From NCBI GenBank assembly GCA_034440615.1, contig JAOTOM010002673.1:15001-79000 (forward strand): a DNA stretch of 64,000 nucleotides. Direction: 5' to 3'. Numbering within the stretch: the stretch's first letter is position 1; each line of letters begins with the position of its first letter. This document shows positions 53,097 to 64,000 of this stretch, piece by piece. The translations under genes and the position numbers were made by a program. The DNA comes from Ashinkailepas kermadecensis. Taxonomy: Eukaryota; Arthropoda; Thecostraca; Neolepadidae. The notes under the pieces are model-generated. The model saw only the letters and a program-made list of their open reading frames with translations. It had not been told where the DNA came from and ran no database searches.

Positions 53097-53245
53097 GAAA
53101 ATTTGGAAAACCGACCACGTAAAATAGCCATGTCAGAGAGCAGCATTAGCTCAGAAGACTTTGGGACGTTGGAGATACAACATTGCCCACGCCAGCCTTC
53201 GCATCCCAGGAATGAGAACAAAATGACCCCCGATGGGGTGCAAGA
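53097..53245 (+). CDS. Candidate internal exon of unknown gene
   Basis: The acceptor TATTTTCCAG ends at 53096 and the donor A|GTGAGT starts at 53246. Between them one frame is open for 49 codons (ENLENRPRKIAMSESSISSE, then DFGTLEIQHCPRQP). Both splice sites are strong and the translation is not low-complexity. The protein is not recognised, no partner exon was found, and chance is a real alternative. Confidence 0.25.
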
Positions 53246-53980
53246 GTGAGTCGAATACAAGTTTGAGTGGAGAGTAACCATACGGAGACCGAGTCGGCTG
53301 CAACGCTCACAGGCAGCCCGAAACGAGTCCGATAATTAGCCAGGTAAATAGCTGACATTCATATATAAGCATATTGGCATATTATCCACGACATATAATC
53401 ATATGCAAGAGTTTCATATTTCATGACTGGGCAGTACTGAACACTAGCTTCTTCACTTCATGCACCAAATACGACGACAATACGATAAATGACAAGTGCA
53501 ATATGTAGAAACTGACAACCAGTACAAATGCAATAATGACAACAAATTGTACATAGTCTAAGTCTTTAATGAGGATAGCTATGTCCACCCGCATGTCGAT
53601 AAATCTTGATCTAGAGAGAAGTTGTGTCATCGTTGTCCCGGTCCCAGAGTTGCGCCTTGCCTGCGCCCCACGCTTGCACATTCCCACCCGGTTTGTGTTG
53701 CGAAATATTTCCGACACGAGCGCTGATCAGATGGCGGTGACCAGTTCTGACCAGTTCTGACCCGTTCTCATCTACGTGCACCACCAGCCGCAACAGACAA
53801 CTTTCAAATCTTCTCGTCAGCTTCGTTGCACAGCGACCGCCCTGGGCCCGGCCACGCAGCGGCAGCGGCCGCCGCCGCCGCCGCCGCTGCGCAACCCGCC
53901 CGCCGAACCGGATGGGGGCCGCAGTCTGCCCGGCCGCCGGGTCACAGGTCAAGACGACTGCGCCACACCCGGGCCGGTCG
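53246..53980. other. AT-rich spacer
   Basis: A 98-codon frame on the - strand (53421-53717) includes one strongly hydrophobic segment (FVVIIAFVLVVSFYILHLSF), but no other gene-like property. Confidence 0.3.
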
Positions 53981-53981
53981 C

Positions 53982-54193
53982 CGCGGCCGCAGTGGTGGCC
54001 GGCAGGAGTGCTGTACTCACTGCGGGTAGACATGGCGCGGCCGAGCTGAACACATGGCACCATCGGCCGTCGAGCAGCCAGCCGCCGGTCAGTCGCGGCC
54101 GCAGTGGTGGCCGGCAGGCGTGCTGTACTCACTGCGGGTAGACATGGCGCGGCCGAGCTGAACACATGGCACCACCGGCCGTCGAGCAGCCAG
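53982..54193. repeat. 112-bp tandem duplication
   Basis: CGCGGCCGCAGTGGTGGCCG begins at 53982 and 54094. The two copies, which run on through ACATGGCGCGGCCGAGCTG, are nearly identical. Confidence 0.9.
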
Positions 54194-55085
54194 TCGCGCA
54201 CCTAGTCAGCCGATGTCGGCCAGCAGCGCGCGGCCGCCTCCGCTCTGTATCGCGTCCACCCGCCGACTGGGGCCGCTGGCGCGTGCGCGCCGGCCGCCGC
54301 CCTACCGCACCCCGGGCCGCGCCAACAAAGACTGACGCTCGCCGCCGCTTTGTTTTGAACGCGGCCATCGACTCCGACGCACCGCGTGACGTCACCGACC
54401 TGTTGCTATGGCAACGTCGGCCGGCGCGTCAACGCCGCGCCGTGCGACGCCACGCACTCGGGAGCAGCGCGGGCCGGGCCGGGCCGGGACGGGACGGGAC
54501 GGCCGCCGCCGGCTGCCCCGGCCCTCGCACCTGGCTTCCTCGTCGCCTCACTGCACCGGGCCTCCGTGCCGGGCCGCATCCGTCGGGTGACGCGAGCCAA
54601 CGCCACAGTGCCGATTGCATCAGACACCGGCCGCCGTGGCGGGCACAGGGGTCGGGTGGGCCACGCGCATGGCGGCTGCATCGCCGGCCCGGCAGCGGCG
54701 GCGCCATTAGCGCGATCTTGAACCAGAAACCCGATTCTGGGCGGCGCGGCCGCGTGGGAGCGCGTCGCGCGAGACGAGATGGCCGGGCGCATCCCGCCGC
54801 GCGGCACTTTCACTTTCGGCGGGCGCGGCGGCGGCCGACGGGTCTGACCGGCCGTGCAGACCGCCACGCTCGACTTGTGTTGAAACCCGGCCACTTCGGG
54901 TTGGCACAGCCAGCAGCCGCCTCCCGCGGCGGCACAACAGAGGCCGACCGGCGTCTGCAGCGCCGACCGGCCGACTGCCCCTTTCCTCACTCTCCCAGCA
55001 CACAGTAAATAACTGGCCGGTACCGGTTCGCGCGCAAATTGCGGCACCACCGTATTTGTTAGCCGCTGGTCTTTTAGGTGGACAA
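54194..55085. other. CpG-rich block
   Basis: High CG density with a GGGCC/GGGAC pentamer run at 54474-54502. Possible promoter region; no coding exon is supported. Confidence 0.4.
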
Positions 55086-55275
55086 TCCAACATCGCCAGA
55101 ACTGGTGGTCAATGGATTGGAGGCTGCCCACATTGGCAGCCAATGGATTTACATCCCGTTTACATAGCGGTCACTGGAATGGAGCCAGCCTACAGCAGGT
55201 CACTGGACTGGGGTCCGCCTACATTTGCGGTCAGTGGGCTGGGTCCACCCTCATCACTGGACTGGAGTCTTCTCT
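55086..55275. repeat. Degenerate ~36-bp array
   Basis: GGTCACTGGACTGGGGTCCG and related phrases recur about five times with substantial divergence. Confidence 0.6.
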
Positions 55276-57900
55276 CCCCATCGGAGAGGAGTAGCGTTCC
55301 GTCGGCACAGACGTCATCACTGATTTGCACATTCGATAGGACGCGTAGCATAGCACGGCAAAATACGTATATTGTGAGATTTGTTTGCACCTAGTTAGTG
55401 CTATTTCGCAGCTGTGCGGACCCTGATATGTGGCAGTGGCTGCGCTGCCGGGGAGTGTGCATTGACCTTGCGTGTGACAGGCGCGGCCCCAGCCTGTGAG
55501 GAGCGCCATTGGTGTACGGAGAAGCTTGGGGACGGCCGTCGCGTTAGGTCAGTGTGTACTCTCCAACATCACGGCCCCCGCCACATACTTTACACGGGCC
55601 CAGGCAATGCCGAGATACCACGGACTTGGTGCAAACAAGCCGCAAAATATACACATTCCAGCACTCAACCAACGGCCCCAACGGCCCGAGGGCATCCACG
55701 GAGGACTAGACTCGCATGCCTGGCACAAATAAACTCTGAATGGCATCATACATCAGATACTTGATCAAATATTGTCTACGTAGACGAGGTCCAAGGGCTG
55801 AAATTGTGGCCGGAATTCGGTACGGACGACTTCATTCGCATGTTCGCTGAAAGCAAGACGTAATGCCGGCACAGAGGATCAGTGTTGTTACGCATTGCAT
55901 CCATTGCGAGAGGCTCAATCAAAGCAGTTCAGCCATACTGGATATTGTTGCCTACAATTTCTGAGTTGATTGATACCAAATATGACAGCTGCATAGTAAT
56001 ACCTTGTGCAGCAGGTCAGGTCGATTGAAACGATGGCAAAATCGAACGGAAGTACGTGAAAAATAGATAGATTGATGAAAATTACATATTCGTAACCAGC
56101 ACATGCCCAGCTTTCCACCGATATCAGTCCCGTATTCTGACAATGCCGAGCCATTCCTACGAGCCGTTATCAAGAGAGTGCGTAGCAACAACAGGAAGTG
56201 AGATAAGACGGCACAGGGATGTGGTGAGACCAGGGTGTCTGAGAAGACGGCCAGGGGCAGACAGGGTGTCGGACGAGAGGACTGTCAGGGACGTAGCAGC
56301 TGCCTCAGAGTGAGGAGCAAAACCATCTGAAATCATGCAATGTCACAGAGTTGGTGCTAAAATACCCCCCCAAGTTATTGGGGGGGCAGTAAAGGGGAAG
56401 GGCGCTGCCTTTGTTCCTGCTCCAATCGACATTTTCGCCTTGCAAACACACATTTATAACATAATCCTGCCTCTAATGGTGTGCCACACAAACATGATTA
56501 GGCTGGCGTAAGGACCAATCGGCTGCTTGGAGTCCAATGGCGCCAATAACGTGGCGTCCTTAAAACGGGCGGTTGAGCAAATATTGGGATCCAAAGTTTA
56601 TTAAACCCCGATTCCTCAGAGAGGGCATTAGGGCGCTTCGACCAGGATTGATCATTTATGTGGTTCTTCAGAGAGAACCATCTACCGAAATATTGGTATA
56701 ATAAATTGACAGATCTGAAATTCAACCTATATTTCAGAACTGCGGATAAACTTCCGGCATCTGTGAGACAAAACAATACTCAGTTTATGTACAATTCAAA
56801 ATGCATGGCCTGTGAAGTATGTGATAAAACGGCATGAGCTATCTAGTATGGGTGCGATATTTGTGTTGGATGCACAGCTTCTGCGGACGAAGGACACCAG
56901 GTTTAAGACAGACTTGGCTAAAGAGCTCTACAGCTGCATCAGTGTCGGCGGCCAGCCGAGCCGCACGGACCGCGGCATGTTGAGACACCACTGTTGTTGT
57001 TGAGACACCACCATTGTTAGATTTTAAATCAGGAGACGGTCAGTAGGCATTTTATCTTATATTTTCAACTGTGATTTGACGAGAGGGCTGAAAAGCCATG
57101 ACGTACATGCCTTGTTTCTACATTGCCTGGACTATGGAGACCTCAATATATGATTGATTGATTGATTGATTGATTGACCACTGGTCACGGGATTACGGCC
57201 TGCGGCAGCACTATACAGTCGCTCTTTCCCCCGTGGCGACGCGTCGCTGCCGCTGCCTGGCACGGCTAAGAGTAGCGATGTGTTGTGGGCAGGCCATGCC
57301 AGTGCCGACCAGGTCGCATCGTTGGTGAGACCGCCCACCTTGAAAGTCACAGGTGTTCAGATTGGTCATGTGGTGGCGCGTCACTTCGTTTGCAATGACA
57401 TCGATTCGACATCATGACTAGAGAAATAGATGACGGTTACGGTGTGTGGTTTACAAATTTATAAATAAAAAATACAACTATCGTAAAAATGACGCGCAAG
57501 CGGATAACTTTGGCGATATCGCATAGCCTATAGTTCCGTAGGTGGCTGACTAGCCAGACCATTGGGGTACGCATCGAGCGAGGAGCAAAAAGGTGATAGG
57601 CTGAATGCGAAAATAGCGTCGGCTCCAGCCAGACGTGCATAATTTCATACCCAGACTGATGTTAATTATTCATTCCCACTCTGATCAACGCAAATATAAT
57701 GTTGCAAACGTGGGTGGGTGGCTGGGGTCAATAAAGTAACACCAGCCGCGACGCAACGCAACGCAACGCAAATAACCGCCCGGAACAGCGGCATCCAGGC
57801 CGAGCAGAGCTTGGCCGCAGCCAGGTCGGTTCGGGGAGTCGAGGCCTAGTCTGGGCGATAAATAGACTAGTTGGTCGAGAGCACACACGTCCCACTGCGT
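55276..57900. other. Intergenic, AT-rich
   Basis: Contains a CCCCCCC-AAGTTATT-GGGGGGG hairpin at about 56367, a (TGAT)n microsatellite at 57150-57177 and a short (CGCAA)n run near 57750. No gene is recognised. Confidence 0.45.
56613..56675 (-). mobile_element. Solo LINE tail, diverged subfamily
   Basis: ATTAGGGCGCTTCGACCAGG followed by ATTGATCATTT matches the variant at 17222-17292. It is flanked by TCCTCAGAGAG and TCTTCAGAGAG, a probable 11-bp duplication with one mismatch. The closing GCGCCC is missing. Confidence 0.5.
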
Positions 57901-60422
57901 CAGCTTACGGCGGATCGGCATAGCGCGTGCTCGCTCCAGAACTGGTCGATGGCGGCCGACGGTGCGCCCAAAACGAAGCCAACAAAGTGGGCTGCCACCT
58001 ACGCGCCATCGACTAAATGCGCGCGGAGTAGCCCGGAGTAGCCCGGCACGTGACGGCGCCGATTTCGTTGGGTCACGCGGCGGCCAGCTGTCGGCGGCCA
58101 GTGCACACGCTGGCTTCGCGGGCGCCGTTAGTGAGTGATGGGGGCGGTGGGTGGCGCACACAGCTGCCGACGGGCAGGTGTGCCGCCGCTCTCCGCACGA
58201 GCGGCCAGTGTGGGCGCAGTGGCGCGCCGCCGGCGGCTCGCGCCGTCACCGGCGCCCGTGCACAGCGCCGATCAATGCCGCTGAATTAGTGAGAGCGGCG
58301 CACAAATGACACGGCCCGGCAGACTGGCGGGCCGGCGGGCGCGCGCGGGTCCAGCCGACCGCGGCGCGGCCGGGTCGCCGCCGCCGCCAGCTGTATCCGG
58401 CCGACGTGCGGGTCAACACGGCAGGGTCGGCGGGCAGCTGCCGGCCGGAGCCGCGCCACCTGGTGCCTTTGTGCCGCGGCAGCCGGCCATCGATGGGCGC
58501 GCGCGCGCGCTCCGGCCCGACCGGCGCTCATCCGGATCTAGAGATCTGTCCGGACCGGGGGTATTATCTCAAATCCGTAAAAGGTGTATCAGCAGCTGCG
58601 CCAAATGCGTAGATGTTGTAGCATTAGTAGAAGTGGACGCGTAGTTTGTCAATGACAGCAACAAGGTCGTGCCGAGAGGCAGCGGATGGCACGTGTGAGG
58701 CGAAGATGCAAACGAGATGTTTGCAACTTACTCAGAGACTCTAAACCTCTGAAAGACTTTTCTGCCTTTCAATTTTTCTCAAAATTCTGCAAGTGAAAAA
58801 AGATCGGTGTGCAAATACTATATGAACACGAACCATTTCGACTTCCTTTTCCGATTCCAAATAAGCTTTCCTTTAAAAAAAATCCACAAAATGAACCCAC
58901 CCCAGAGCCAAAAACATGTCAATGGGGATCCCATACACCCCCCCCCCCTCCGTGACGTCACTTTTTAAGCGAAAACAACTTTGGCGTGGTCTCTGGCCCT
59001 ACTCGTCAAGCGCTTTCCGATGACGCCTCTTTCGTTTCCGCGCGACGCTTGGTTTGGAGACTAAAGGGAGGTTTATAAAGATCCCTGCCCAAGATGGGGT
59101 CTGAGGATCTGACGGGAAGGAGTTGGGAACGCAAATCTCACTCATAGCCTGTAGCAAAAAGGCACTTAGTGATGTGAAAAACGAACGTGGTGGTGCTGGT
59201 GGCGCGCCGTCGCCGTCGCCGGACGCCGCCGGCACGGCCACCATGTCGGAGCCGACGCCGCCGTCACGCAAGCGCTCCGACTGCGCCTTCTCCGCCGTCG
59301 CGACAATGGATGCGCAATTTCCTGCCGTCCGTACTGACCGCCGGCGGGCGGCTACTTCCGGCCGTACAATAATCCCGTACGGCAGAAAAACGCCGCCGCT
59401 GTTCAAACGGACGGCGATGGACGCGCCGGACAGGATCAGCGGTGAAGACCCACGGCCTTTGAACACGGCCGCTCGACACCGCTCGGCCGGCCCCTGTCCG
59501 ATGGCCGCCCCCCCCGCCCTCACCCCTGCCGACGGACGGTAACCGAACGCGGCGCCCGCCGCTGCCCCGTCCGCGGCCGCATTACCCCTTTGTGGCTCGC
59601 CATTCCCGACAGCCAATAATAGCCATCGAAGGCGGACGGACGGGCAGCCGATGTGCCGTGGGAAGGTCGGGAAGGTGGCACGGAGGTGGTGGTCTCCAGC
59701 AGCGAGCCGACGACAGCCGACCCCAGCCAGCCGCCGCTGTCGGCACACAGGACGTGGTGCGGCCGTCAGCGACAGAGAGCCGTGACTGCCACACACCCAG
59801 AGCTGCCGATACAGGGAGGGCAGCGATGCCGACCACACGAGCGCTACAGCGGAAACATCAGCACGCGTTCCGCCACGGGCTACCCTACAGCCAGTGGTCA
59901 ACACGTCGGCGATCTGTGTCGAACTTACTCTAGCGTCAGTTGGAACTTGAATCTGCGATATTTCGGCTCGCAAGCAACGATGATCGTGCGAGACGAGCTC
60001 GGCCACGAACAACACTCACCGTGTACATGGGATCAAATCCAGATCAGAAAATGAGCGCCCAGTTTCAATCCAGTATTGACGAGGACGGCCAAACGACAAA
60101 AGAAATGCAACTAGCATACGGCAATAGAAAACCGAATTGCCGCAAATGAACACAGATTTGCGGAACACGAAACGGAAGCACCACGCTGGAGTCGCGGCCA
60201 AAATTTACAATGGCCAATGCTAAAACCGGCCCGAGAAGTTGCATTGCTTGCACCGTCAACGACCTGGAATTTCCACCGATCCGAAATAACCCGAACACCA
60301 CAAAACCGATCCCCAGGCGACAAAAACACCAGAGGATCGTTCTGTAGCACCACTCCAGACATCGCAAGTCAAGAAGCAAACCACGGTCGACACCGGGTAC
60401 TCATCAACTGTCTGTTCGTGTT
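57900..60422. other. CpG-rich and mixed DNA with one weak start-codon candidate
   Basis: Two CpG-dense blocks (57900-58560 and 59170-59900) flank AT-rich sequence. In the second, the ATG at 59243 sits in a consensus Kozak context (GCCACCATGT) and opens a 99-codon frame (MSEPTPPSRKRSDCAFSAV) to 59542. No domain is recognised. On the - strand a donor-like ACG|GTGAGT lies at 60020. Confidence 0.3.
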
Positions 60423-60561
60423 CTTTTACGACGCATTCAACCGACTGGTCATATATCGCCGCCAACCTCTCACGCAGATTGCTCGCGGGTGGACGCCGAT
60501 TGTGGGATAACCAACGAGCTTACGGTCAAGTCCCAGCGCCCTACTGACCGAGCTCCATCCC
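60423..60561 (-). mobile_element. SINE, Lys-type head, diverged
   Basis: On the - strand GGAGCTCGGTCAGTAGGGCG (A-box region), GGTTATCCCAC (a damaged B box), then the shared body (CCTCTCACGCAGATTGCTCG on +) and tail GAATGCGTCGTAAAAG. No target duplication found. Confidence 0.65.
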
Positions 60562-61012
60562 CACCAACCGTCCGCAGAGGTCACGCCCCGACCAGCCCTG
60601 TCACGTGGCGCGACTCATCTGAAGTCACACCTGAAGCCAAACGTGCCGAACCAAAGGGAGAAGGCAGTGTTTGTGCCGCGCGTGAAATCAGCGTGCCAAA
60701 GTGGAGTGTGGGGAGCGCCGTGAACTGGCGGCTGAATATAGTATGCAATCGTGCACGCCTGCTATGCACTGCAAAGCCACCGCTGCTCGTCCACTGGTGG
60801 ACATGATCGGACGTGACGTGACGTGACATGGCGTGACAAGACTCGAGGCCGCTGGTGGGCGGTCACCGGGGACGCATCGCATGCGGGCGACCACAGAGGT
60901 CAACGTCAGAGCTGAACTTTCCGCAAAAATAGCGCTTCTAGTCTCAAAACAAGACCAAAAGTAAACGAAGTACACGAACACGGCAAGGCAAGTGGAAAGG
61001 TGGAAAGAAAAT
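60562..61012. other. Spacer, no gene recognised
   Basis: Contains a short TGACGTGACGTGACATGG run at about 60812. Nothing else supported. Confidence 0.4.
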
Positions 61013-61217
61013 TGAAATTGAGTTACCGCAAAAACCTTGGGTTATTTTACGGCGCATTCACCCGCTAGATCATATAGCGTCGCCAACCTCTCACGCAGAT
61101 TGGTCGCGGGTGGACTCGGTAAATGCCGCCGGTTGTGAGATTCGAACCCACAATCTTGCGATCAAGAGTCCGACGCTCTACCAACTGAGCTACCGCGGCC
61201 ACCACTGAAACTGAGTT
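61013..61217 (-). mobile_element. SINE with Lys(CTT)-like tRNA head, target duplication visible
   Basis: TGAAATTGAGTT (61013-61024) and TGAAACTGAGTT (61206-61217) flank the element. The head is the most tRNA-like here: GCCGCGGTAGCTCAGTTGG, loop CTCTTGA (anticodon CTT), B box GGGTTCGAATC and a near-complete acceptor stem (GCCGCGG against CCGGCGGC). The anticodon stem is mispaired, and the body plus tail GCGCCGTAAAATAACCC follow directly, so it is a SINE, not a tRNA gene. Confidence 0.8.
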
Positions 61218-62880
61218 GCTCCCCGGTGAAAATCATACCTTCCGACCGAGCGGGGAACCTCACCAGAGAATGACACACGCGTACATCGGAGACAGTCAGA
61301 GGTCTGCCGTGTGTAGCTGCAGGCCAAGACGTGCACGACCGTGGCGGACTGACCTGCGTGTGGCTGGTGACGGTCTACGTCCTGCGGGTCCAACGCGGGC
61401 GTCTCATCCGTCTGCAACACAGGCAGCAGCGGTCAGCGGCGCAGCGGCCGTCAGCTGCGGCGGTTTCGACACTCGCCGACACCGACGCTGCGACACGACA
61501 CTCGCAGACACTGCGACACGCTGCGACACTCGCCGATGATGGCGCCCGTTGAGCACGCAGCGGCCGGCTCACATCCGGCGCCAGCTCTGGCGACACGGCC
61601 GCCGCGGCCCCGACCGGACAGGGGGAGCGCGCCCGCCGGCAAAACGGCGCCAATCACGGCGCGCCGTCAGCGGTCCCCCGGCGCCCGTCCAGAGGGCGCC
61701 TGACCCCCGACACGACAAAAATAGCGGTTGTTTTCCAGACAGAGGTGGTGGTGGTGGGGTGAGGTGGGGTGGGGGAGCGGGCTCCGGTGGCAGTACTCGG
61801 CACCAGAACGGGCCGGGTCCGGCCCGCGGGAGCCGCGACAGGGGTCGGCCGGCGTCCGACTTGGCAAGTGGAATGCAGCGATGGCCACGGCCGCGGCTGT
61901 GGTCGCTTGGCGGGCGACACACGGCGCGCCTGTGGACAAGGCTCGCCGCCGGTATGTCTGCTCGTGCCGCCTCAGCTCGCGCGGCTACATCGCCCGATCG
62001 CAGCGATCGGCGCCGCCGACCCGCGTAGGAGCGGAGCCAGCGACGATTGCGAAACGGTTATCGACCGTTGCCCAACCAAAGCGAGCCCCTTTACCGGGCC
62101 GGCGACGTGCGGCCGCCACCGAACAGACCGCGCCACCAGACAGCCATGAAAGACGCACCTCTCGGCCCAATGAACAGGGTCGGCCCGAAAAACGACTCGG
62201 CGGGAGACTCCTGCTCCAAATAGCCAGTCTTTGTGCCCGGCCAGCAGCTGGGGCGCCGTTTTTGTCGGCTATTTTGCCCGGGGACAGAGCGGCGCGTTTT
62301 TGCCGCGGCACGGCGCGGTTTTTGTCGGCCGGCTCGGGCCGGCTCCGTTCCCCTCCATTCCTGCGTCTCTTTCTGGCGGCGCCGCCGGTGTGGAATATTG
62401 ATCCGACCGAGAGCATCGGACCAACAGACGCAGTGTTTCCCCATCGCCGGAGTGGAGCTGGGGAGTGGTACTCGATGGGCGGCTGACTGACGGCAGCCGC
62501 GTGCAGACACACGCCGCGACGCGCGACTTTCGACACCGTTCGGCCTGACGAGACAGCCGGGAGCGCGCTGGTGGTGGAGGCGGCAGCACGCATGCCGCAC
62601 AAAACAGTCCTGGGGAGAGCGACCCAAGGGAGATCGGGACAGCCGCCAGTGGACGCTGTGTTGTGGACAGTGGGGAGTAGCACCAGTGTCGCGATGGAAA
62701 CCATGAGTGGCACCACCAAGCCACCAGGGACCAGCACTGGCCGCAATCGTCCCCCGACACGGACATCCGTCGCGGGCCCACACGAAGCTCGCGTCCTCCA
62801 TCAAGCCATGGGCGGACCCAGCAATTGTCAAGGGGAGTGGCGGGATCAGTTGTCGACGAGGACTTAGCACGAGGACAGAT
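61218..62880. other. CpG-rich block
   Basis: GC-rich with open frames up to 260 codons in several phases on both strands. A G/T-rich run GGTGGTGGTGGTGGGG lies at about 61745 (potential G-quadruplex). No domain or splice structure supports a gene. Confidence 0.4.
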
Positions 62881-64000
62881 TAAAAATAAAATTATTCAAG
62901 CTTACTACTTCACAAAAATAGACAAGTAATAACGGACCCTTCGTTGCACCTGTGAAATATCACATCGTTCGCTGAATTGAATAAACCTACTGTGCATGGA
63001 ATATGCTGCCGCTTTCGGGATTGTTGACATTTTCCCCCGACGCTATACCGTCGGACCAAAATAACTGCAGGTGTCATGGCGTCGCCGGATCTCCGGCGAG
63101 ATCTCATAACTTGTACATTTCATCGAAGATTCTTTTTCGGAAAGCTGGCATGTAAATGCTTTTAAGTGCTTAACATTCACGGTTGCTTTCTCTAGTAAGT
63201 ACTGTACTGATGTATGGACTGGTTGCTGCTCTGAAAGGGGGGGGGCGGCGGTTCATCCCTGTCGCCGCTTAGCCGATGTGGCTCGTTCCGTGCTCAAAGC
63301 GACGAACGTGCGGACTAGCATTTCTGAATTTAATGCGAGTAGTGTTTGCAAGTAATTAGCGGATCACTTACGTCGACACTCGATGTTTTCTGCGAGTGAG
63401 CCGACGGCACGACCCTGCTAAGCTGAGCGAGGCCAGGCTCTCCTCAGACGCAGAGGGACGAACGAATCCGACGCCCCCCCGCCCTCCGCGTCACAGGAGA
63501 ACGGCTGGCGCGGTCGTCCGTGACGCGCCAACCAAACCCAGTCGTGTCGCGAGTGGCGTGCGCCATCCAGTGGAACGCGGTAGAGGCCCGACCCGACCCT
63601 GCCGGCCGCCGCCTCGTCCGAAGTCGAGCCGGCCTCTCGGCCGGCGATACGGGGCCACGTGCGGCCGCCGCCTTTCCGCCGACAAACGGCCGGCGCGCCG
63701 CGGCGGGACATTGCACGGCCGGGCCACGTCCCAAGGGCACGCCGCCGCCCGCGTCACATACGTGTCAAGGCCTGCAGGTGGGCCGACTGTCTTTCTCGAG
63801 AAGCGGCGCGGTCTCGGCGGACACGAGGAAGCGGCCGTCGGCCTGCCGTGACGCGCTATACAATGTATCGTATATATGTATCGCCACGGTCCGGTCGCGC
63901 CGCGCCGCCGCCGCACCGCGCGGCGCGGCGAGCTTCCGGGAGCCGGGCCGCCGGCACACAGTCGCGGCGCGGGTCGTCGTCGGCGACGGCAGTCGCTGCT
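62881..64000. other. Right edge: AT-rich then CpG-rich, possible promoter region
   Basis: From about 63390 CG density is high to the window end. On the - strand a TATATA lies near 63870 and a strong donor CGAC|GTAAGT at 63372, as would suit a short noncoding first exon of a - strand gene. brat is the only - strand gene seen, but a link over 40 kb is speculation. Confidence 0.25.

Noticed and set aside
58999..60015. A 338-codon - strand gene
   Set aside because: The translation shows no domain and crosses sharp composition changes; an equally long antisense frame exists.
61055..61200. A tRNA-Lys(CTT) gene on the - strand
   Set aside because: The anticodon stem is mispaired, a SINE body follows directly, and target duplications bracket the unit.

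Overview
The window is nuclear DNA of a metazoan, most likely an arthropod. It holds spliced genes with GT-AG introns, tRNA-derived SINEs, a non-LTR retrotransposon with target-site duplications, and a Brat-type TRIM-NHL protein, a family characteristic of protostomes. Exons are very GC-rich and flanking DNA is unusually dense in minisatellites. I lean towards a GC-rich crustacean (a barnacle-like genome would fit), but that is inference. No bacterial, plasmid, phage or CRISPR features were seen.

Two protein genes can be read with confidence. (1) On the + strand, 1386-7778, a three-exon SLC22 (organic cation/anion transporter, major facilitator superfamily) gene whose exons join in frame to a 553-residue protein: exon 1 1386-2608, exon 2 4410-4737, exon 3 7668-7778. 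Both introns are filled with micro- and minisatellites. (2) On the - strand, 23815-21050, a 921-codon terminal exon of a brat orthologue (RING, two B-boxes, coiled coil, low-complexity linker, NHL propeller). A GC-rich presumptive 3' UTR follows it, down to a poly(A) signal at 18703-18708. Its start codon lies in an exon I could not find, somewhere above 23816.

The rest is intergenic or intronic. Region by region: 1-1385, a diverged ~128-bp triplication and the upstream flank of SLC22; 7779-12886, AT-rich DNA and a ~33-bp degenerate array bounded by short inverted repeats; 12887-13194, a hAT-like MITE; 14016-15152, a 5'-truncated LINE with 13-bp target-site duplications; 16870-17550, a 36-bp satellite; 24605-25600, a 15-bp minisatellite; 26-35 kb, a run of different minisatellites plus SINEs; 35-36.4 kb, a possible TATA promoter and CpG-rich block; 40176-40323, a foldback element; 43.3-46.3 kb, minisatellites plus a nested SINE/LINE cluster; 47-64 kb, mixed AT-rich and CpG-rich DNA with a few weak exon candidates and two SINEs.

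The most coherent biological story is a retrotransposon partnership. A LINE ends in a ~50-bp hairpin followed by a TAATAACTAAC-like tail. Solo copies of just that 3' end are scattered through the window, one with a perfect 14-bp duplication. Two groups of tRNA-derived SINEs, with Val(CAC)-like and Lys-like heads, share one body and carry 3' tails resembling the LINE tail. This suggests that one reverse transcriptase mobilises all of them.
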